Shown here: piece by piece, positions 48,701 to 60,980 of the stretch
How positions within the stretch are numbered: the first letter of the stretch is position 1
Layout: each line of letters opens with the position of its first letter
Assembly (NCBI RefSeq): GCF_963966145.1
Contig: NC_091050.1
Coordinates: 18,724,001 to 18,788,000 of the forward strand
Source of the DNA: Tenebrio molitor
Taxonomy: Eukaryota; Arthropoda; Insecta; Coleoptera; Tenebrionidae
Direction of reading: 5' to 3'
DNA: 64,000 bases
Notes under the pieces: generated by a model
Told to the model about the DNA's origin: nothing
Database searches by the model: none
What the model saw: only the letters and a program-made list of their open reading frames with translations
Made by a program: the position numbers and the translations under genes

Positions 48701-50602
48701 TGCGACTGACCTAATATTGGCGAAGTAATCAAAAGTTGTGATATTTTATGCGAATTAGATAATAATTGGTCGACTGACATTTGCAGTTTTACCACGCATA
48801 TGCAGAAGTAAAATCACAAACTATGTATACCTGGTACGCTTAATTAAGACTAATATATAACTGTAACCAGATAAAGTAAATAATTTACAAAATTCTTAGA
48901 TTAAACTAAGAGCAGTTATTAATTCTTAATGGAGCAAAAGCAAAAAAAAAAATAAAATGTTTGATAAATTATTAAATCGGACTTAAAATGTCTATGCATT
49001 TTTAGATTTATGAATAATTTTTATTTGATACACATCATATCGTATTTGAAATTAAAAAAGTAGACTAATTTATCAAAATATTTATTTTTAAGTTCCTCAA
49101 AACGGAACTCTTTAAAAAAAACAAAAAACTCATTCTACTCATTTTATAAAGATTCCATATGGCGGAATGTCTCTACAGGTGCTTAAGAATTAATAGATAT
49201 AAATAAATTATTTACGTGCAGTTGTAGAAGTGCCAGTGTTAATAAATCAATACTTTTAATGAGATTTCAATATGCTTAATTTGTTCAAAATAAAACTGGC
49301 AACATTCTAATAAAATTGATTTTGGCATTTAATAATAGTTATTTATGTAACAAGTGAGTAAGTAAAGTAATACATTTTTTACGAGAACGAAAATTTGCCG
49401 CAGGAGCGAAGCGAGTGAGCAATCCGCCAAGTAAAAAAAAAAGAAACTTTACTTTGCATACAAAAAAATTTTAGCTTCCGTTATTAAATACACTAGTTTT
49501 TTCATTCACTTGCGTTCATAAAAAACTTTTTTTAAGGCAAATGCGTTAAAAAATGATTCGCTATGGCTTTTTTTAACGCTTCTGGATCGATTCAAAAATC
49601 ACATATTATAACGGACGCCAAAAAAATTATATTATCCATTTTGAAAGATGTGAAATTCATTAGAAAAACTTACAGAATATTAGCTATCCAATTAAATTAG
49701 TTGTATAAATGTGTGCTAGTGATAACAACGTTAGTATTAATTCCAAGACCTAACCTCTAGTCTGCACAGCGAATGCAATGATTACACAATATAATGTAAT
49801 TCCTCACATCAAATATTTACTTTGATTTATCTCAATGAATCTTAACAGCACAAAAATAAACTTCAAATAAATTTCCTCTTCATTTACCTAATAAATAAGA
49901 TAAATTATCTGTATTTAAAATTTTAATTAGTTTGTGTTATTCTGGCTGCTGAATTAGTGTTTGTTAGTATTTTAAATAGCATTTTAGCATGTGATGCCAA
50001 AATTAAAAGACAAGAAATTGCTACAATTATCATTCTCGTCTAGAGCAAAGGACAGTCACCATAAACTGAACTATGCTGGGTCAAAGACCCGGTGTTAAAA
50101 GGATCATCAATTTTTTCAATTGCTTATATTTAAGTCTGTTTCATTAAAAGACTTTGAAATTTGTAAAATTAACAACAAACGAAGTAGAATATTATATTCA
50201 TCGTTCACGGTACAATGTAATGTAAAGCTCTGAAATACAAATATTTTGTCGCAGATCACTTCAATGAAAGATTCTTTGTGCTCACGGAATAAAATACGCT
50301 ATAAGCTGAAAATTGAAAATTTAGATTTGTCTTTTGGGCAGTTTGGAAGTGTGTTGATGTACCGACGTAATATAAAATTAAACGGGGCACGGCATCGAGG
50401 TCGGGTTTATTTACTGTTAGGTGTGGATATTTCTATCAAGTAATTACACTTCCTTTGTAAAGCACATTTATATTACTCTTTTTTTGCATTACGCCCACTT
50501 TTAAACAAGATCCAAGTCGGAGCATATTCATGCAACGTTACGGATTTCAGACAATTCTGCAATCACGTAATGAAGCTATGAAGTGTTGAAGTTGTAAAGA
50601 AA
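42791..50602. other. Long gene-poor stretch
   Basis: No gene is supported. GC-balanced islands lie at about 43440-43870, 45000-45480 and 47990-48800. Possible lone transposon ends are CAGGGTGTTACATATGTGG near 43905 and CAGGGTGTCAACTCCAACG near 45717. A small palindrome GACCGCCATG...ATATGGCGGGC lies at about 45963-45988. A palindromic island with core GGAGCGAAGCGAGTG lies near 49325-49465. The 98-codon minus frame at 47100-47396 includes a short GGTTTT repeat and no known motif. Confidence 0.4.
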
Positions 50603-50701
50603 GGTCTTCCCGGAAGCCACCCATCCACCTGTGACCACGCGGGGTATTGCTTAACTTCACTGATCGAATGATGATGGTGCTTTGATTGTAGTGAGGCTGT
50701 C
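50603..50701 (-). ncRNA. 5S-rRNA-like sequence (5S-derived SINE head or 5S pseudogene)
   Basis: The minus strand reads CGATCAGTGAAGTTAAGCAA, a few bases later GCGTGGTCA, then GGTGGATGGGTGGCTTCCGG and GAAGACC. These line up in order and spacing with the conserved 5S rRNA internal promoter region (GATCACCGAAGTTAAGCA, GCGCGGTCAGT, TTGGATGGGTGACCGCCTGGGA). The 5' third is weaker. Changes at conserved positions argue against a working 5S gene. 5S-derived SINEs are known in animals, and an adjacent TA-rich trinucleotide run fits a retroposed copy. Confidence 0.55.
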
Positions 50702-50824
50702 GTATATAATAATAATTAAAAAAAAAAACACAATAAAATGTTAACAAATTATTTTAAATATTAAATTAATTTTAACTAAAATGTACTAACACAGACTACA
50801 AAGAATAAATCTAGTCAAGAAATA

Positions 50825-51054
50825 TGGGGTCACTATAAATGATAGTCTCATCGCAGAAGGCGTTGGTGACGTAGTTGAATGTGCCGCAAGCTTTATAACA
50901 TGAGTGAGACTAGCATCGCCGATAGGTAGCGCTGCTGGCGGTAGTGGAAATTTGTCTACTAGTTTCTCTAACGTTGCAAAGCTAGCGGCACATCCCAAAT
51001 TTATGTGGGTTTTCAACGCCAACTGCGATGGGACAATCATTTATAATGACCCTG
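50825..51054. mobile_element. TA-flanked MITE, GGGTCAYTATAAATGAT ends
   Basis: The left end is TGGGGTCACTATAAATGATA and the right end ATCATTTATAATGACCCTG, inverted. The arms continue with CTCATCGCAG versus CTGCGATGGG and then GGCGTTG / CAACGCC. TA flanks both sides (50823-50824 and 51055-51056). The length is 230 bp. The 84-codon minus frame here lies almost wholly within it and is not a gene. Confidence 0.75.
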
Positions 51055-51056
51055 TA

Positions 51057-54000
51057 TTATTGGTGTAATATGTACAATCAGAAAATGAAAAATTTCGTTG
51101 TAAAATTTAAAAACAAAATTTAGAATCAATAACATTCAACTCCATTCCATATGACAAATTATCAAGTTCGCTAATCAAAGAAAATGTTGTAAACAAAAAT
51201 TCTAAATAATTTAATGAAAATGTTTTTATTAGATATAATTTTGCATTGACCACTAAGGATCATTAGCAACATAACGGATAAAATAAACTTACACAACATA
51301 ACAGACAGCAAAAAGGTGTAACATAGAAAACGTAAGATCATGTTACGTAAGTGTAAACGTAATTTATTTAAGGATGATTCGTCTATATTCTACCACTCAT
51401 CATTTAGAATCATTTTAAATTGATTTAACAATTTAATTTTTCCTTGACAATTTATTATTAATGATTATAATTAGCAAGATTTATTTTTTCATTACTGAAG
51501 TCTTCAGCAATTTTGTTTAATTTACACCTAACAAAAAATGTCTTACTTAATACGGTTGCAAAAAGTATAAGAACAGATGAGACCTTGGCACATTAATTAA
51601 ATCCATAGGATTTTTTCAATAAAATAATACACCATCGTTTTAAGTTCCAGAAAATTACAAAGAAAGTTCTATTGTAAATATCTTATTTGAAATTTGTCTT
51701 GAGAGAAAATACCTACACATTTTTATTTAAAACCAAAAACGACATGTATTTTTGTTTGCTATTACAAACATTTCTCTTATTCCTCTTTGTCATCATTTGT
51801 CTCAGTTAAATACCTATATTTCACACATTGTACCATTTGAAAGTAAATACATACATTAGTTTACATGTATGATTTTTCCGATAAATGTGTTTCTTTTTTT
51901 TTATTGACTAATAAATAATAATCATAATCGTAATAGAGAAAATACAAATATCGAGTTGGCAGCTCTGTATGTCAAAAAGTGTGACATTTATTATTTCGTA
52001 AAAATGTGCAAAAAAGTGCAAAACAAAACATTTAGTCAGCCGAAAAGTCTACTACAAATGTCATACGGTAGGTATTTTACAGCACTCAAACTAATCAGGC
52101 ACGAGGCGAAGCCGAGTGCTTGAAACCTACTTTTCGTGCTGTAAAATACCCCTACCGTACTCTAATGTAAATAACTATTATTATGCGCTATAACGAGTGT
52201 TGAAATAAATTTGTGGTCAACAGTAAGCTTTCACGACCTTCTTTATCATATTTTTTAATAAATCTAGATTAGCTCTCATTGATAGAAATGAAGATTTAGA
52301 ACCACGATGTATAACATCCGAAATTGAAAAGATGCCTACTACGATTTCTTCAGATAGTAATTATTGTGTTTAAGAGAATTTGTAATTTATACATTTTGAG
52401 CTAGACATTTTAAAACACCGTCCTTGTTCTTACGAAAACAGAACAGCAAACTATTAATTAAGAAAATCTGGAAAATCGAAAAAAAGAAGACTATTTTGAC
52501 CGCTTTCTACGCTCGCTTTCCCGACCACATTAACCCAAAAACATTGCCGCAGAAACCGTTCATTAAACTATCAACAAATTAAAATTCACTGTGAGAGGAA
52601 ACCAGCAACACCGAATCCATTTTCGGGCGACAATCGACTGCAATAAATTACGTAATAATAACCCAAATCCAGCGTTTTATCACATTTTAATGTCTTCGCG
52701 AATAACAAATGCTGTAAGTAATTATTGCGACCGCAACCGTTTAATTCAGAACCTCGTGTGTATTTATGACCGCATCAATAATTTACGAAGCCGGGAAGCA
52801 TGAAAATGCGTTTAATAAATATGTATTTATTTGCCGACCCTTATATCTTCTTTATCGCACTGCCTCATCCATTTTTGATACACCTTGCGACATAGCGAGA
52901 AAGTTCTCGAAAATTACCGCCGCGAGCTTTAAGAAGTTGTAATTGTGCAAAGGCGCCTAATGGCGCTTTCTTTATTTATTGCCGGCAAGAACCAACATCA
53001 GATATTATGTATCCGTCTCGCAAACTTCCAAGGATCGATGAGTGTTGCGTCGTGGGGCTATAGATTATTAAAATGAAATTGGGGGGTGAAGTCTCACGGA
53101 AAAAGGGTAGAATGTATTTTAGGTCAGTAGAGTTTATTTGGTTCAAGGGCGGACTAGTCGAGTCGAGTTGCTACACCCCTAAATCTTTATTTAAAAGAGA
53201 GTTTCGTCGACTTTTGTATTGCTTTCGGTTGACTTTTTAACTGTGATGCTCTTCTCTTGAATTAGGTCGGGAGTTGGCCCAGAGAGTTCACAGGAAGTTT
53301 TCTTACACCTGATACTTTGGCGAGTCTAGGAATTTTATTCCGGCGTTTATTTACTTATTAAATCATAATTTCACATGAAATATGGTTATAATAAACTATC
53401 CTATACAAATCCCTCAAAATCGTGATACAGAAAGTAAATCAGCGGTACTGGTATCAAACATAATTAATCTCATTTTTCTAAGAGCAGTTTATTGCATTTT
53501 GGGTAGCAACAGAGATAAAAGTAAAACTGCAGATTTTTTTTATCTTTACATTGAATAAAGACTAGAACTGCTAATTAATATTTTAGTGTTGTCAATTTTA
53601 ACAATTACATTACTGTTATTTTAATTTCATTAATCCATGTGAGGAGTGAGATAAAATTTAATGAGTATTTAATGCAAATTAGTGCAACAGTAAAAGATGT
53701 TTCTAAAAATCCATGGTCAAGAGCGACAATGAGAAACAAAACATTGTAAGCGTATGTCGTAACTTGAGCCATCCAACCTGAACAGTGATGATTCAAAATA
53801 GAGGTCTCTATCGACAGTTTCATAAAAATCAAGATTTGAGCACGGTTCCTATACGAATGAGTCACCGTGACCATGCCCTTCTCCCGTAGGAATACACAGT
53901 TCAATAGTAGCACTGTAATTCTGTGGCTGTCTCCAATAATGTAGAGCTGTGCCGCACGTTTTTGATATTTTTGTTGTTTATGACAACCACTCCTGAGGAC

Positions 54001-57000
54001 ATATTTTTTGAAACATCCGGTACCTATATTCCTCTTGAAAAAGAAGCAATTGAGCAATTCAATGAAAATTAATAAAGCCGTTAATGGTTTACTTACGCCT
54101 CTGATTGTTTATTTTCTAAAAGAATTTATGTCTAGTTATTTTTTTTATTTTTTTTTTTGCAGACAACTGCAATTTTTTTATAAGACGTGTAGTAAAAAAT
54201 TAGTTTTGTCGGAACGTTATCTGGATTGGGGACCTGTCATTAAATTGGCACTACCAAAAAAACTAACTAGGCGCGCTTACAAGGCTCGTATTTGGAATTT
54301 ATGACAGATTTCTCGCCAACGTACAGTTCAATCATAACTTTTAAGTGACCTTGTCAATCCACATCTAAAACGTCTTTACTATACGTTGGGCTAATTTTAA
54401 GATGAAAGATTGGAAGAAAGCAGAGACGAAAAAAACTAGATGCTGCATTCTGCTAGTAGACATTAATCAGAATAAACTTCTCATGGGTTTTTTTAATTCA
54501 TAGGAAGAGAATTTTATAGAAAATTGAAAAACAAGCTTTTATATAAATGTCACCTCTCGTTTCAACAGTCATGTGGTAATTCGTCACTTTGTGTGACATC
54601 GGCTGCATGTGACAATCATTACGCAAATGTATGTTACATTTTACACGAAGATAAATTGAAAAATAACCGAGTTTAAGTAATGTAGTTTGAAGAAAACAGT
54701 AGGTGTGCATCATTCTCCATTACCTAATACAATCGAATATCCACATTCGTACAAAATACAAGGAAAAGGCAATTTGATAAAAACGATGCAGCCACAATGA
54801 GGACAAGTTTAGCCGGATTTTTCATTACGGAAAAAGTATGTTATCAATCCCGAATAATTCTGAAATACCATTAAAACAAATTATATTTTATCTAATGATA
54901 GGTATAAAATTATTAACTGATCCATCAACTGGTGGCACTGTTCATCATTCATCAAATACGGTCATAGCTCTGCGATAATTTCCGGGATTTTTACTCATTT
55001 TCGTAGAAAGAGTGGCCATATGGGTGGTTCAGGTGATATTACTGTTCTATATTTTCGCCAGCAACAAATTGATAGTAGGTATGGTATAGCGAACAATGTG
55101 GAGTCGGGAAGATGCTCTTGTCACTAAGCTTTAAGCTACCCTACCACACACTCTGCAGTTGTCCCTCAATGCACCAAGCCTCGCGGTCCCTACTACAATA
55201 ATTGCAATTACAGTGAATTTTTATCAAAAGTAGAAATAAAATTACATATTGCTATTTTTGATAACTGAATGTAAAACATGAAGGATAGATTTAGCAAGCT
55301 CAAGGTTTGTCACTTTTCTTTACAAAGTACTTTTTTATGACAAAAAAATCGTAAAACCAATATATTATCCAATATGCATTAAGTGTTTTTATTAACACAC
55401 TTCCGTTAGAATAACATATTTATAATGTGATTTTAAGATTCGTTTCGTTTTATGGTTTCTCTTAAAAATAGTTAAAGTGAAGAATATAAAATTCTTCAAA
55501 ACTGATTATTATCAAACTGTTAATAAATATATCAGTTGGAACCGAGGTTGAGCCTTTTCAAACCAATAAAGTGGATTAAACACTTTGCTAAATAAGTGAA
55601 AGGAAACAGGTGATAAAAGAGCTTTTTCCAAATTTTCTACACACCAAAACACGTAATTTAGAAACAAATGAGTGCCACCAAAGTTATGAGAAGACTTTTT
55701 TGACTAATTTAAAATAAACATGTATATATTACAATTCTTGTGCACTTATTCAGAGCTTTTACAATCTGCATTCGATTCCAAACGGTTTCCTGAAATCAAT
55801 ATGCAACAAGTGCATAAAGCACTATTTTTTTCACGAATGGGAAAATTGACGGCAAGCCCTTGAGTTAAAAAAAAAAACACTTTACGCGTAAGTCTCATAC
55901 AATATTTATTTCTACAACCTAAACATAAAATTTGACTTTCCTGAAGTCAAAATTACGAGATTATTTGAATTATTGTCAATACACTCTTATGATTTCGATG
56001 CACGTGGTGGCATATGGACACGCTACCGCACTTTTTTATAGCTTTTTACGTATTTCCAGTGGTACTATAAAGAGATGTTTTATTAAAAATCAATAAATTT
56101 ACTACAATCGTAGAATTTTTTTTCAGTAAGCCATGGTGACCTTCCACGTAGTTAAATCAAATATTTAATCACTGCACTGAAATGACATGGAAATATACCA
56201 TCAACAAATTCTTATCACTTTATTTGATTCACGAAACGTAATAAAACATTTGATGCAGATTAATTTTACTGCAGCACTTAACATCGTAAACACTCACTGA
56301 CAATCATATTGTCAATAAAGCTTTTAAAACAACATCGACTAAAAAATGCGAAATGAATCAAACTAATCTTTTTATGAAACAATAAATGTCAAAAGTCTAA
56401 AATTGAACTCTTGAAATATAAAACTATTGGTATGCAATTATCTACAAAAATATATAAAATTAAACCTTGTAAACATTTTTAAGCAAAACGTTGATGTATC
56501 ACTACAAGAAAAGTGCATTGCATAAAAATATAATCGATTAATGCCCGGTTTCTAAAACGGCCCAATAACTAACTGTCCGGTTAAATCAACCGTTGCTATA
56601 GAAACGCTAAAAAGTAACCAATCACATTGCATGATTTTTGTATTTATCGGAGAGTTAACTAACTGGCTTTAAAAGGTTCAAAATTATGGTAATTGTCGTT
56701 TTACTATGTAGTTGAAGATAAGATTAAAACATAGTATACTAGACGTGCAAAAAAATTACTAAAACGCAAAATCCCAAGGAAATAATTTTACTTCAGTATA
56801 AGTTTAGAACATCATTGAAAGTGTCTTCCTTTGGCTTTGTTACAATCGAGAATCATTTATTCAAACACGCACAACATCAACAGACACTGACGTTGCACTT
56901 TTTAACAAATCTTCCTTGAGATGCTCACCATAATTCAAATTTGAAAGGATTATGCTACTGATTACTAATACATAAATGTAGTCGTAATTCTTACATTGTC

Positions 57001-57634
57001 ACTTTTTACATTTTGTATAAAAATGTAATGTTGTGAAACAGGTTGGCGATTTTATCGAAAGTAAACTTTTAATGCAAGGATAACGTTTTAACTCTTTTTC
57101 GCAACATCAAACCATCATCTTGATTGAATCTGAATTTCTGAATTTTTGCGACAATTTTGAACGAAAACCCAATCACTTCTTTAAATTTCACCTATGGTTT
57201 ATTCTAAAATAAACTTTTGGAATGTTCGTCGTTGGCGCGGAGCTGAATAATGTCTTTTAAATCCATGTTGAACCCTAGAAGAATTCTTAAATTATAAAAT
57301 AAAAAAATATATAAATAATTTAAAATTGAATGGTTTCCGTTTACATGCCAAGTTTTCTTTTTCAACTTTTAATAACAAAAAAATTGCCTTATATTTTCAA
57401 AGACCTTTGGCGGGTGTGTCTTGTAATTTCTTATCTGCTAGCAGCATTTATGAATCTCTCTAATTCTTTATTTCATAATACCGTAGGGGGAGCTAGAAGC
57501 GATAAGACACGCCTAACAAAAATCTACCATAACGCATGGAATTTATATTTACATGTTTGTTTATTTTGCTTAAAACTTTATTAAATAAACGAAAAAAATA
57601 TATATAATTTAAAATTATATTTGTATTTTTTTGC
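51057..57634. other. Long gene-poor stretch with one palindromic island and one unexplained open frame
   Basis: About 52060-52160 is a palindromic island: GGTAGGTATTTTACAGCAC inverted as GTGCTGTAAAATACCCCTACC around GGCACGAGGCGAAGCCGAG, followed by TGTAAATAACTATTATTA. About 52500-53300 is GC-balanced and unique. A long minus-strand frame occupies 53605-54105. From 54300 to 57630 nothing was recognised. Confidence 0.4.
53605..54105 (-). other. Unassigned long open reading frame
   Basis: The minus strand is open for about 165 codons (ATG-independent), ending at 53605. This is longer than expected by chance in DNA this AT-rich. The conceptual product has two hydrophobic stretches near its C-terminal end (around AYNVLFLIVALDHGFL and TSFTVALICIKYSLNFISLL), so a membrane-protein exon or relic is possible. 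I recognise no family, no convincing splice borders and no start context. Confidence 0.25.
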
Positions 57635-57658
57635 TACAGAGCGCCCAGAAATGTGGTA

Positions 57659-58035
57659 GAGTGCGTTTCAACGAGAGGTACACGTCTATAAACTTGCGTA
57701 GAAATCTTTTTCGGTCTACGGTGGCGTGGCTTACCTAGACAGTAGCGGCGTTAGTTTGTACTTTTCAGGGAATTGTCTAATTTCATTTCAACAGCTGATT
57801 TTTCGCCATTTTGTCGCAAATCACAGCCAGGTTATTGTTCTTCACCGTCTTCTCTTTTATGTCATACAACTTGATTTCTAATCCCGGTTGTGAAAATCTG
57901 ATATTTCCTGTGTTGTGAAAGTAAAAACAAAAATAAAACTGGACTACGCCAATGCACTCGATTTTGGGTTGCCCTTCCCCTACATCTGGCGCATCTCGGT
58001 AGCCACGCCTGTGTACCTCTCGTTGAAATGCACTC
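57659..58035. mobile_element. MITE nested in the left terminal repeat of the 57637-58412 element
   Basis: The left end is GAGTGCGTTTCAACGAGAGG and the right end CCTCTCGTTGAAATGCACTC, inverted; the match continues to GTACAC. TA is duplicated at both borders (57657-57658 and 58036-58037). Its insertion point falls inside the outer element's terminal repeat, proving that it came later. The length is 377 bp, with no coding capacity. Confidence 0.8.
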
Positions 58036-58104
58036 TAGCAAGTTTTTCGATTGGTCCCGCAAGATGACACTTTTTTACAGAGACCTTTTTTATGCATGGC
58101 ATCG

Positions 58105-58335
58105 CCGCTATCTAAATTGAGATAAATAAATGTCAAGAATTGTCAAACCTAAAACATTCAAATTCAAATTTAATTGAAAATGTTCAAATTGACCACCATT
58201 ATGCTCAATGCATTACTGAACCCTTCGAGCAACATCTCGACAAATTTTAGTGCACAAATCGGGGGTAAAAATTGTTCGGAAAACCTCCTTAACATATTCT
58301 TTTGAAAAAATTCAAAAATTGAATGTTGCAAGATT
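58105..58335 (-). pseudogene. C-terminal fragment of a Tc1/mariner-superfamily transposase
   Basis: On the minus strand the frame reads KEYVKEVFRTIFTPDLCT, then KICRDVARRVQ, a stop, CIEHNGGQFEHFQLNL. The block RRV..CIE.NGG.FEH is the usual tail of mariner-like transposases just after the catalytic domain. The catalytic core is deleted, so the element cannot move itself. The tail lies inside the inverted-repeat element at 57637-58412, as expected for a deletion derivative. Confidence 0.65.
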
Positions 58336-58444
58336 GAGCAAATTTGGCTTTTCGAAAGTGCCATCTTGTGACACTTTGTGTAAAAGTTGCTACCACATTT
58401 CTGGGCGCTCTGTATAAAGAAATAAATTGGAATAATATGTTATA

Positions 58445-58658
58445 CCTATAAAGTTACCACCAGGAAGTGACGTTTTACAGGACTAAAAGGACAACCCACA
58501 CCACATTAACTCAACTAATGATGAATCAAGAAATTATTATTTTAGGTGAGTGGAATTAACATGAAAAGTTTAGACATTTTTTAAATTTTAGTTTCAAAAC
58601 ATTTGGTTTATAATTTTACGAGGAAGTGGGATCTTTAGTGGGAGCAAGTGTTGGCTAG
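58445..58658 (+). pseudogene. Decayed third copy of the cuticle-protein gene
   Basis: 58445-58545 follows exon 2 of the 61536-62167 gene: LPP, then GSDVLQD-stop-KDNPHH and STNDESRNYYF, compared with LPPIKDYFDDQNDHPHSF and LTNDGSGNYYF. The donor GTGAGT is at 58546-58551. A 46-bp intron with TTTAAATTTTAG leads to exon 3 at 58592. After a deletion of most of exon 3, the C-terminal end returns as GSLVGASVG-stop (58629-58658), matching GSLVGGNIG. The stop in exon 2 and the loss of the RR domain make it non-functional. It lies on the same strand as the intact gene 3 kb downstream. Confidence 0.7.
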
Positions 58659-59060
58659 AACTACAGTTTATGTGATGGAAGGGGTCGAAAATCGTGCCTT
58701 TGTGTATCTCCATAGAAACGGTTAAAATGGCTTCTTTTTTCTGAGCAGAAGTACTTCAAGTCCTAGGACTAAAAGTGTCCATAGGCGGCTCGATCGAGTC
58801 GAATATAAGGTCATTTGAAGCATTTGTCACGATTTATTTATCAATTACACGAAATATTTAATAATTAAATTATTCCCATTAAAAAAAGCCTCTAAAAAAG
58901 CGAAATAACGAAATTATTACCCAATATTTAACAGGTTCCACTGTGGTTAAAGACGAGCCGCCCGTTGTGGGCGTGTCCATGGATGGTATTTAGCGAATAT
59001 CTGAAGGACGTCCGATATACCATTGAAAACTAAATGCACGGCAACTTCAATGCAAATCTA

Positions 59061-59193
59061 AGGGTACGTTTATGTTGGAGCTACGATGAGCGATAAAAGC
59101 GGCGACAAGAGCGAACTGCCATGGTTTTCAAATGGCAATTCGCTCTTGTCGCCGCTTTAATCGCTCATCGTAGCTCCAACATAAACGTACCCT
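59061..59193. mobile_element. Near-perfect 133-bp hairpin element
   Basis: The left arm begins AGGGTACGTTTATGTTGGAG and the right arm ends CTCCAACATAAACGTACCCT. Sixty-two bases pair with two mismatches around a 9-base loop (59123-59131). Short AATCT repeats lie on both sides and may be part of a target duplication. It is GC-richer than its surroundings and resembles a foldback MITE; transcription would give a stable hairpin RNA. Confidence 0.75.
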
Positions 59194-60980
59194 AATCTGA
59201 CCACAGTCCCGGACTAAAAGTGTACGATTTCTACATAATTGCTCCTGTGAAAAGTATCTGGCTACATAGGTAAAATTTTATGAGTTCGCTAGAGGAAGAA
59301 TTATAAATTATTACTGTAGGTTAGGTATGACCGCTTGTCACTAGGTGTGACCGCTTTCGATGCAATAAAATCACCAATTTGACAATGGGAGATATCGAAG
59401 ATTTGGGCTCTACTATCTTAGTAAAAGTTCAGGATACTAAAAATTACAAATCGCGATCATTCGCCATTTTGGGAAAGTTTTACCTGGAAATTTGCAGAAA
59501 GTAGATCGGATAATGTAGATATTGTTGTAGACTAAATGGCAATTTCAAGTACCAAGAATATTACAAGGAAAGTAGGAATTACTGATGCCTTAAAATTTGA
59601 AAATTGTGACTGTCTTTTTGTGCTTCGCTCAGTTCGACCTCGACTTCGTCTCGGTCTTCAATCTCTGGGCTTACCACAAAAAGACTCACTTCTACTCTTT
59701 TTGATATACTCGTAATATACTATTTATTACACCACATTGTCGATGAGTTGCAAATTTCGATGTAAGTAAGTTAAAGAAATAAAAGGAAAACCAATTTATA
59801 AACGGATTATATTTAACCATTTAGGCAACAAATTCAATAATTAGATTGATACTTATTTTTCTATAACTGGACAAGTTTCATCTTTTAATTGATTTTATAT
59901 TACATATTCAAAAATAAAAAAAATTCACAATTGTTTCTAATGATCAATGATCATGATTCAATTTTTTTATCTATCACTGTACGGTACATCCAATTCATCC
60001 CAAGCATTCGGACAGGTAAATAAATACTTACTTGCTATTAACAGCGTGTGGTATTAGACCTTAAATGAAGAGAAAAAAATGTCAATCAAACAAGCTCGTT
60101 ATGTAGTTCCTACGGTGCTAGGGTGACAATACATAATGCTTACAATTATTATTGCACTTGTGTACCGCGGTCTGCAGCTTCGTTGTGCAGACTTTATTAA
60201 AGTGCGGTAAAAAATGTCTATAATCCACTCGTTGCGTGTAAATAACTATTAGGTACGTGTTTCATTAAGATAAATTTAATAAAAAAAATAAACACAAAAA
60301 TTTGATGTTTCTGCCTAATTTATAAAATTAAGTGTCTTGCTTCTGAATAATAACGTGCCCACCCTTTCCTGTTTGGTGATTATTTCATTTTCACAAATCC
60401 AGCAATGAAAAATTGACATTTGAAATATTAGATATTTTCTAACATTGCAAAAACATGGAAATAAAGTTTTAGAATGGCAAATTTCTCATATTTTATTTAC
60501 ATTTAGTTTATTTACATTTACAAAAATACAAAATTTAAATTTAAATTAAAATTTGAAGCAAGTAACAAAGACGAAAAAACGTTTGGATATTTAGTATTGA
60601 ATTCTGCAATTATATAATCTTACGCCGTGAAAAAGGTTTAGAACTGAAAAATTTGAAAATGTGTCACCATTAATTATTATTATTGTGATCCTTTAATTCA
60701 TTATTTTTTTGATATCACACTTTACATAGATCGAGGGATCAAATTGTTTTGTAATCTAGTCATCCATGGATTTGAATCCGTATGTCTTTGCGATTGATAT
60801 GTCGAGATCTAACCTGTTTTTCAAGCTGTGTTTATTGGAGCCTGCACTTCAAGTAACGACATACGATTTCGGATTCATGGATAATAATAAACATTTAAAT
60901 ATAAATAAGTAACAATTTGATCTAATTTTTATTGTTTCTTCAATAAACGTAAGTTAAATGTCAAATATTGTATGTATGTA

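Larger units (their letters stand above)
57637..58412. mobile_element. TA-flanked Tc1/mariner-type element, internally deleted, carrying a nested MITE
   Basis: The ends are CAGAGCGCCCAGAAATGTGG and its exact inverted copy CCACATTTCTGGGCGCTCTG; TA lies outside both (57635-57636 and 58413-58414). Once the nested 377-bp element is removed, the left arm continues TAGCAAGTTTT and the right arm mirrors it as TAGCAACTTTT, so the terminal repeat is about 30 bp. The right half holds the C-terminal piece of a transposase on the minus strand. Confidence 0.8.

Noticed and set aside
50786..51040. 84-codon minus-strand open frame
   Set aside because: Contained almost entirely in a TA-flanked inverted-repeat element; both ends of the frame are terminal-repeat sequence.
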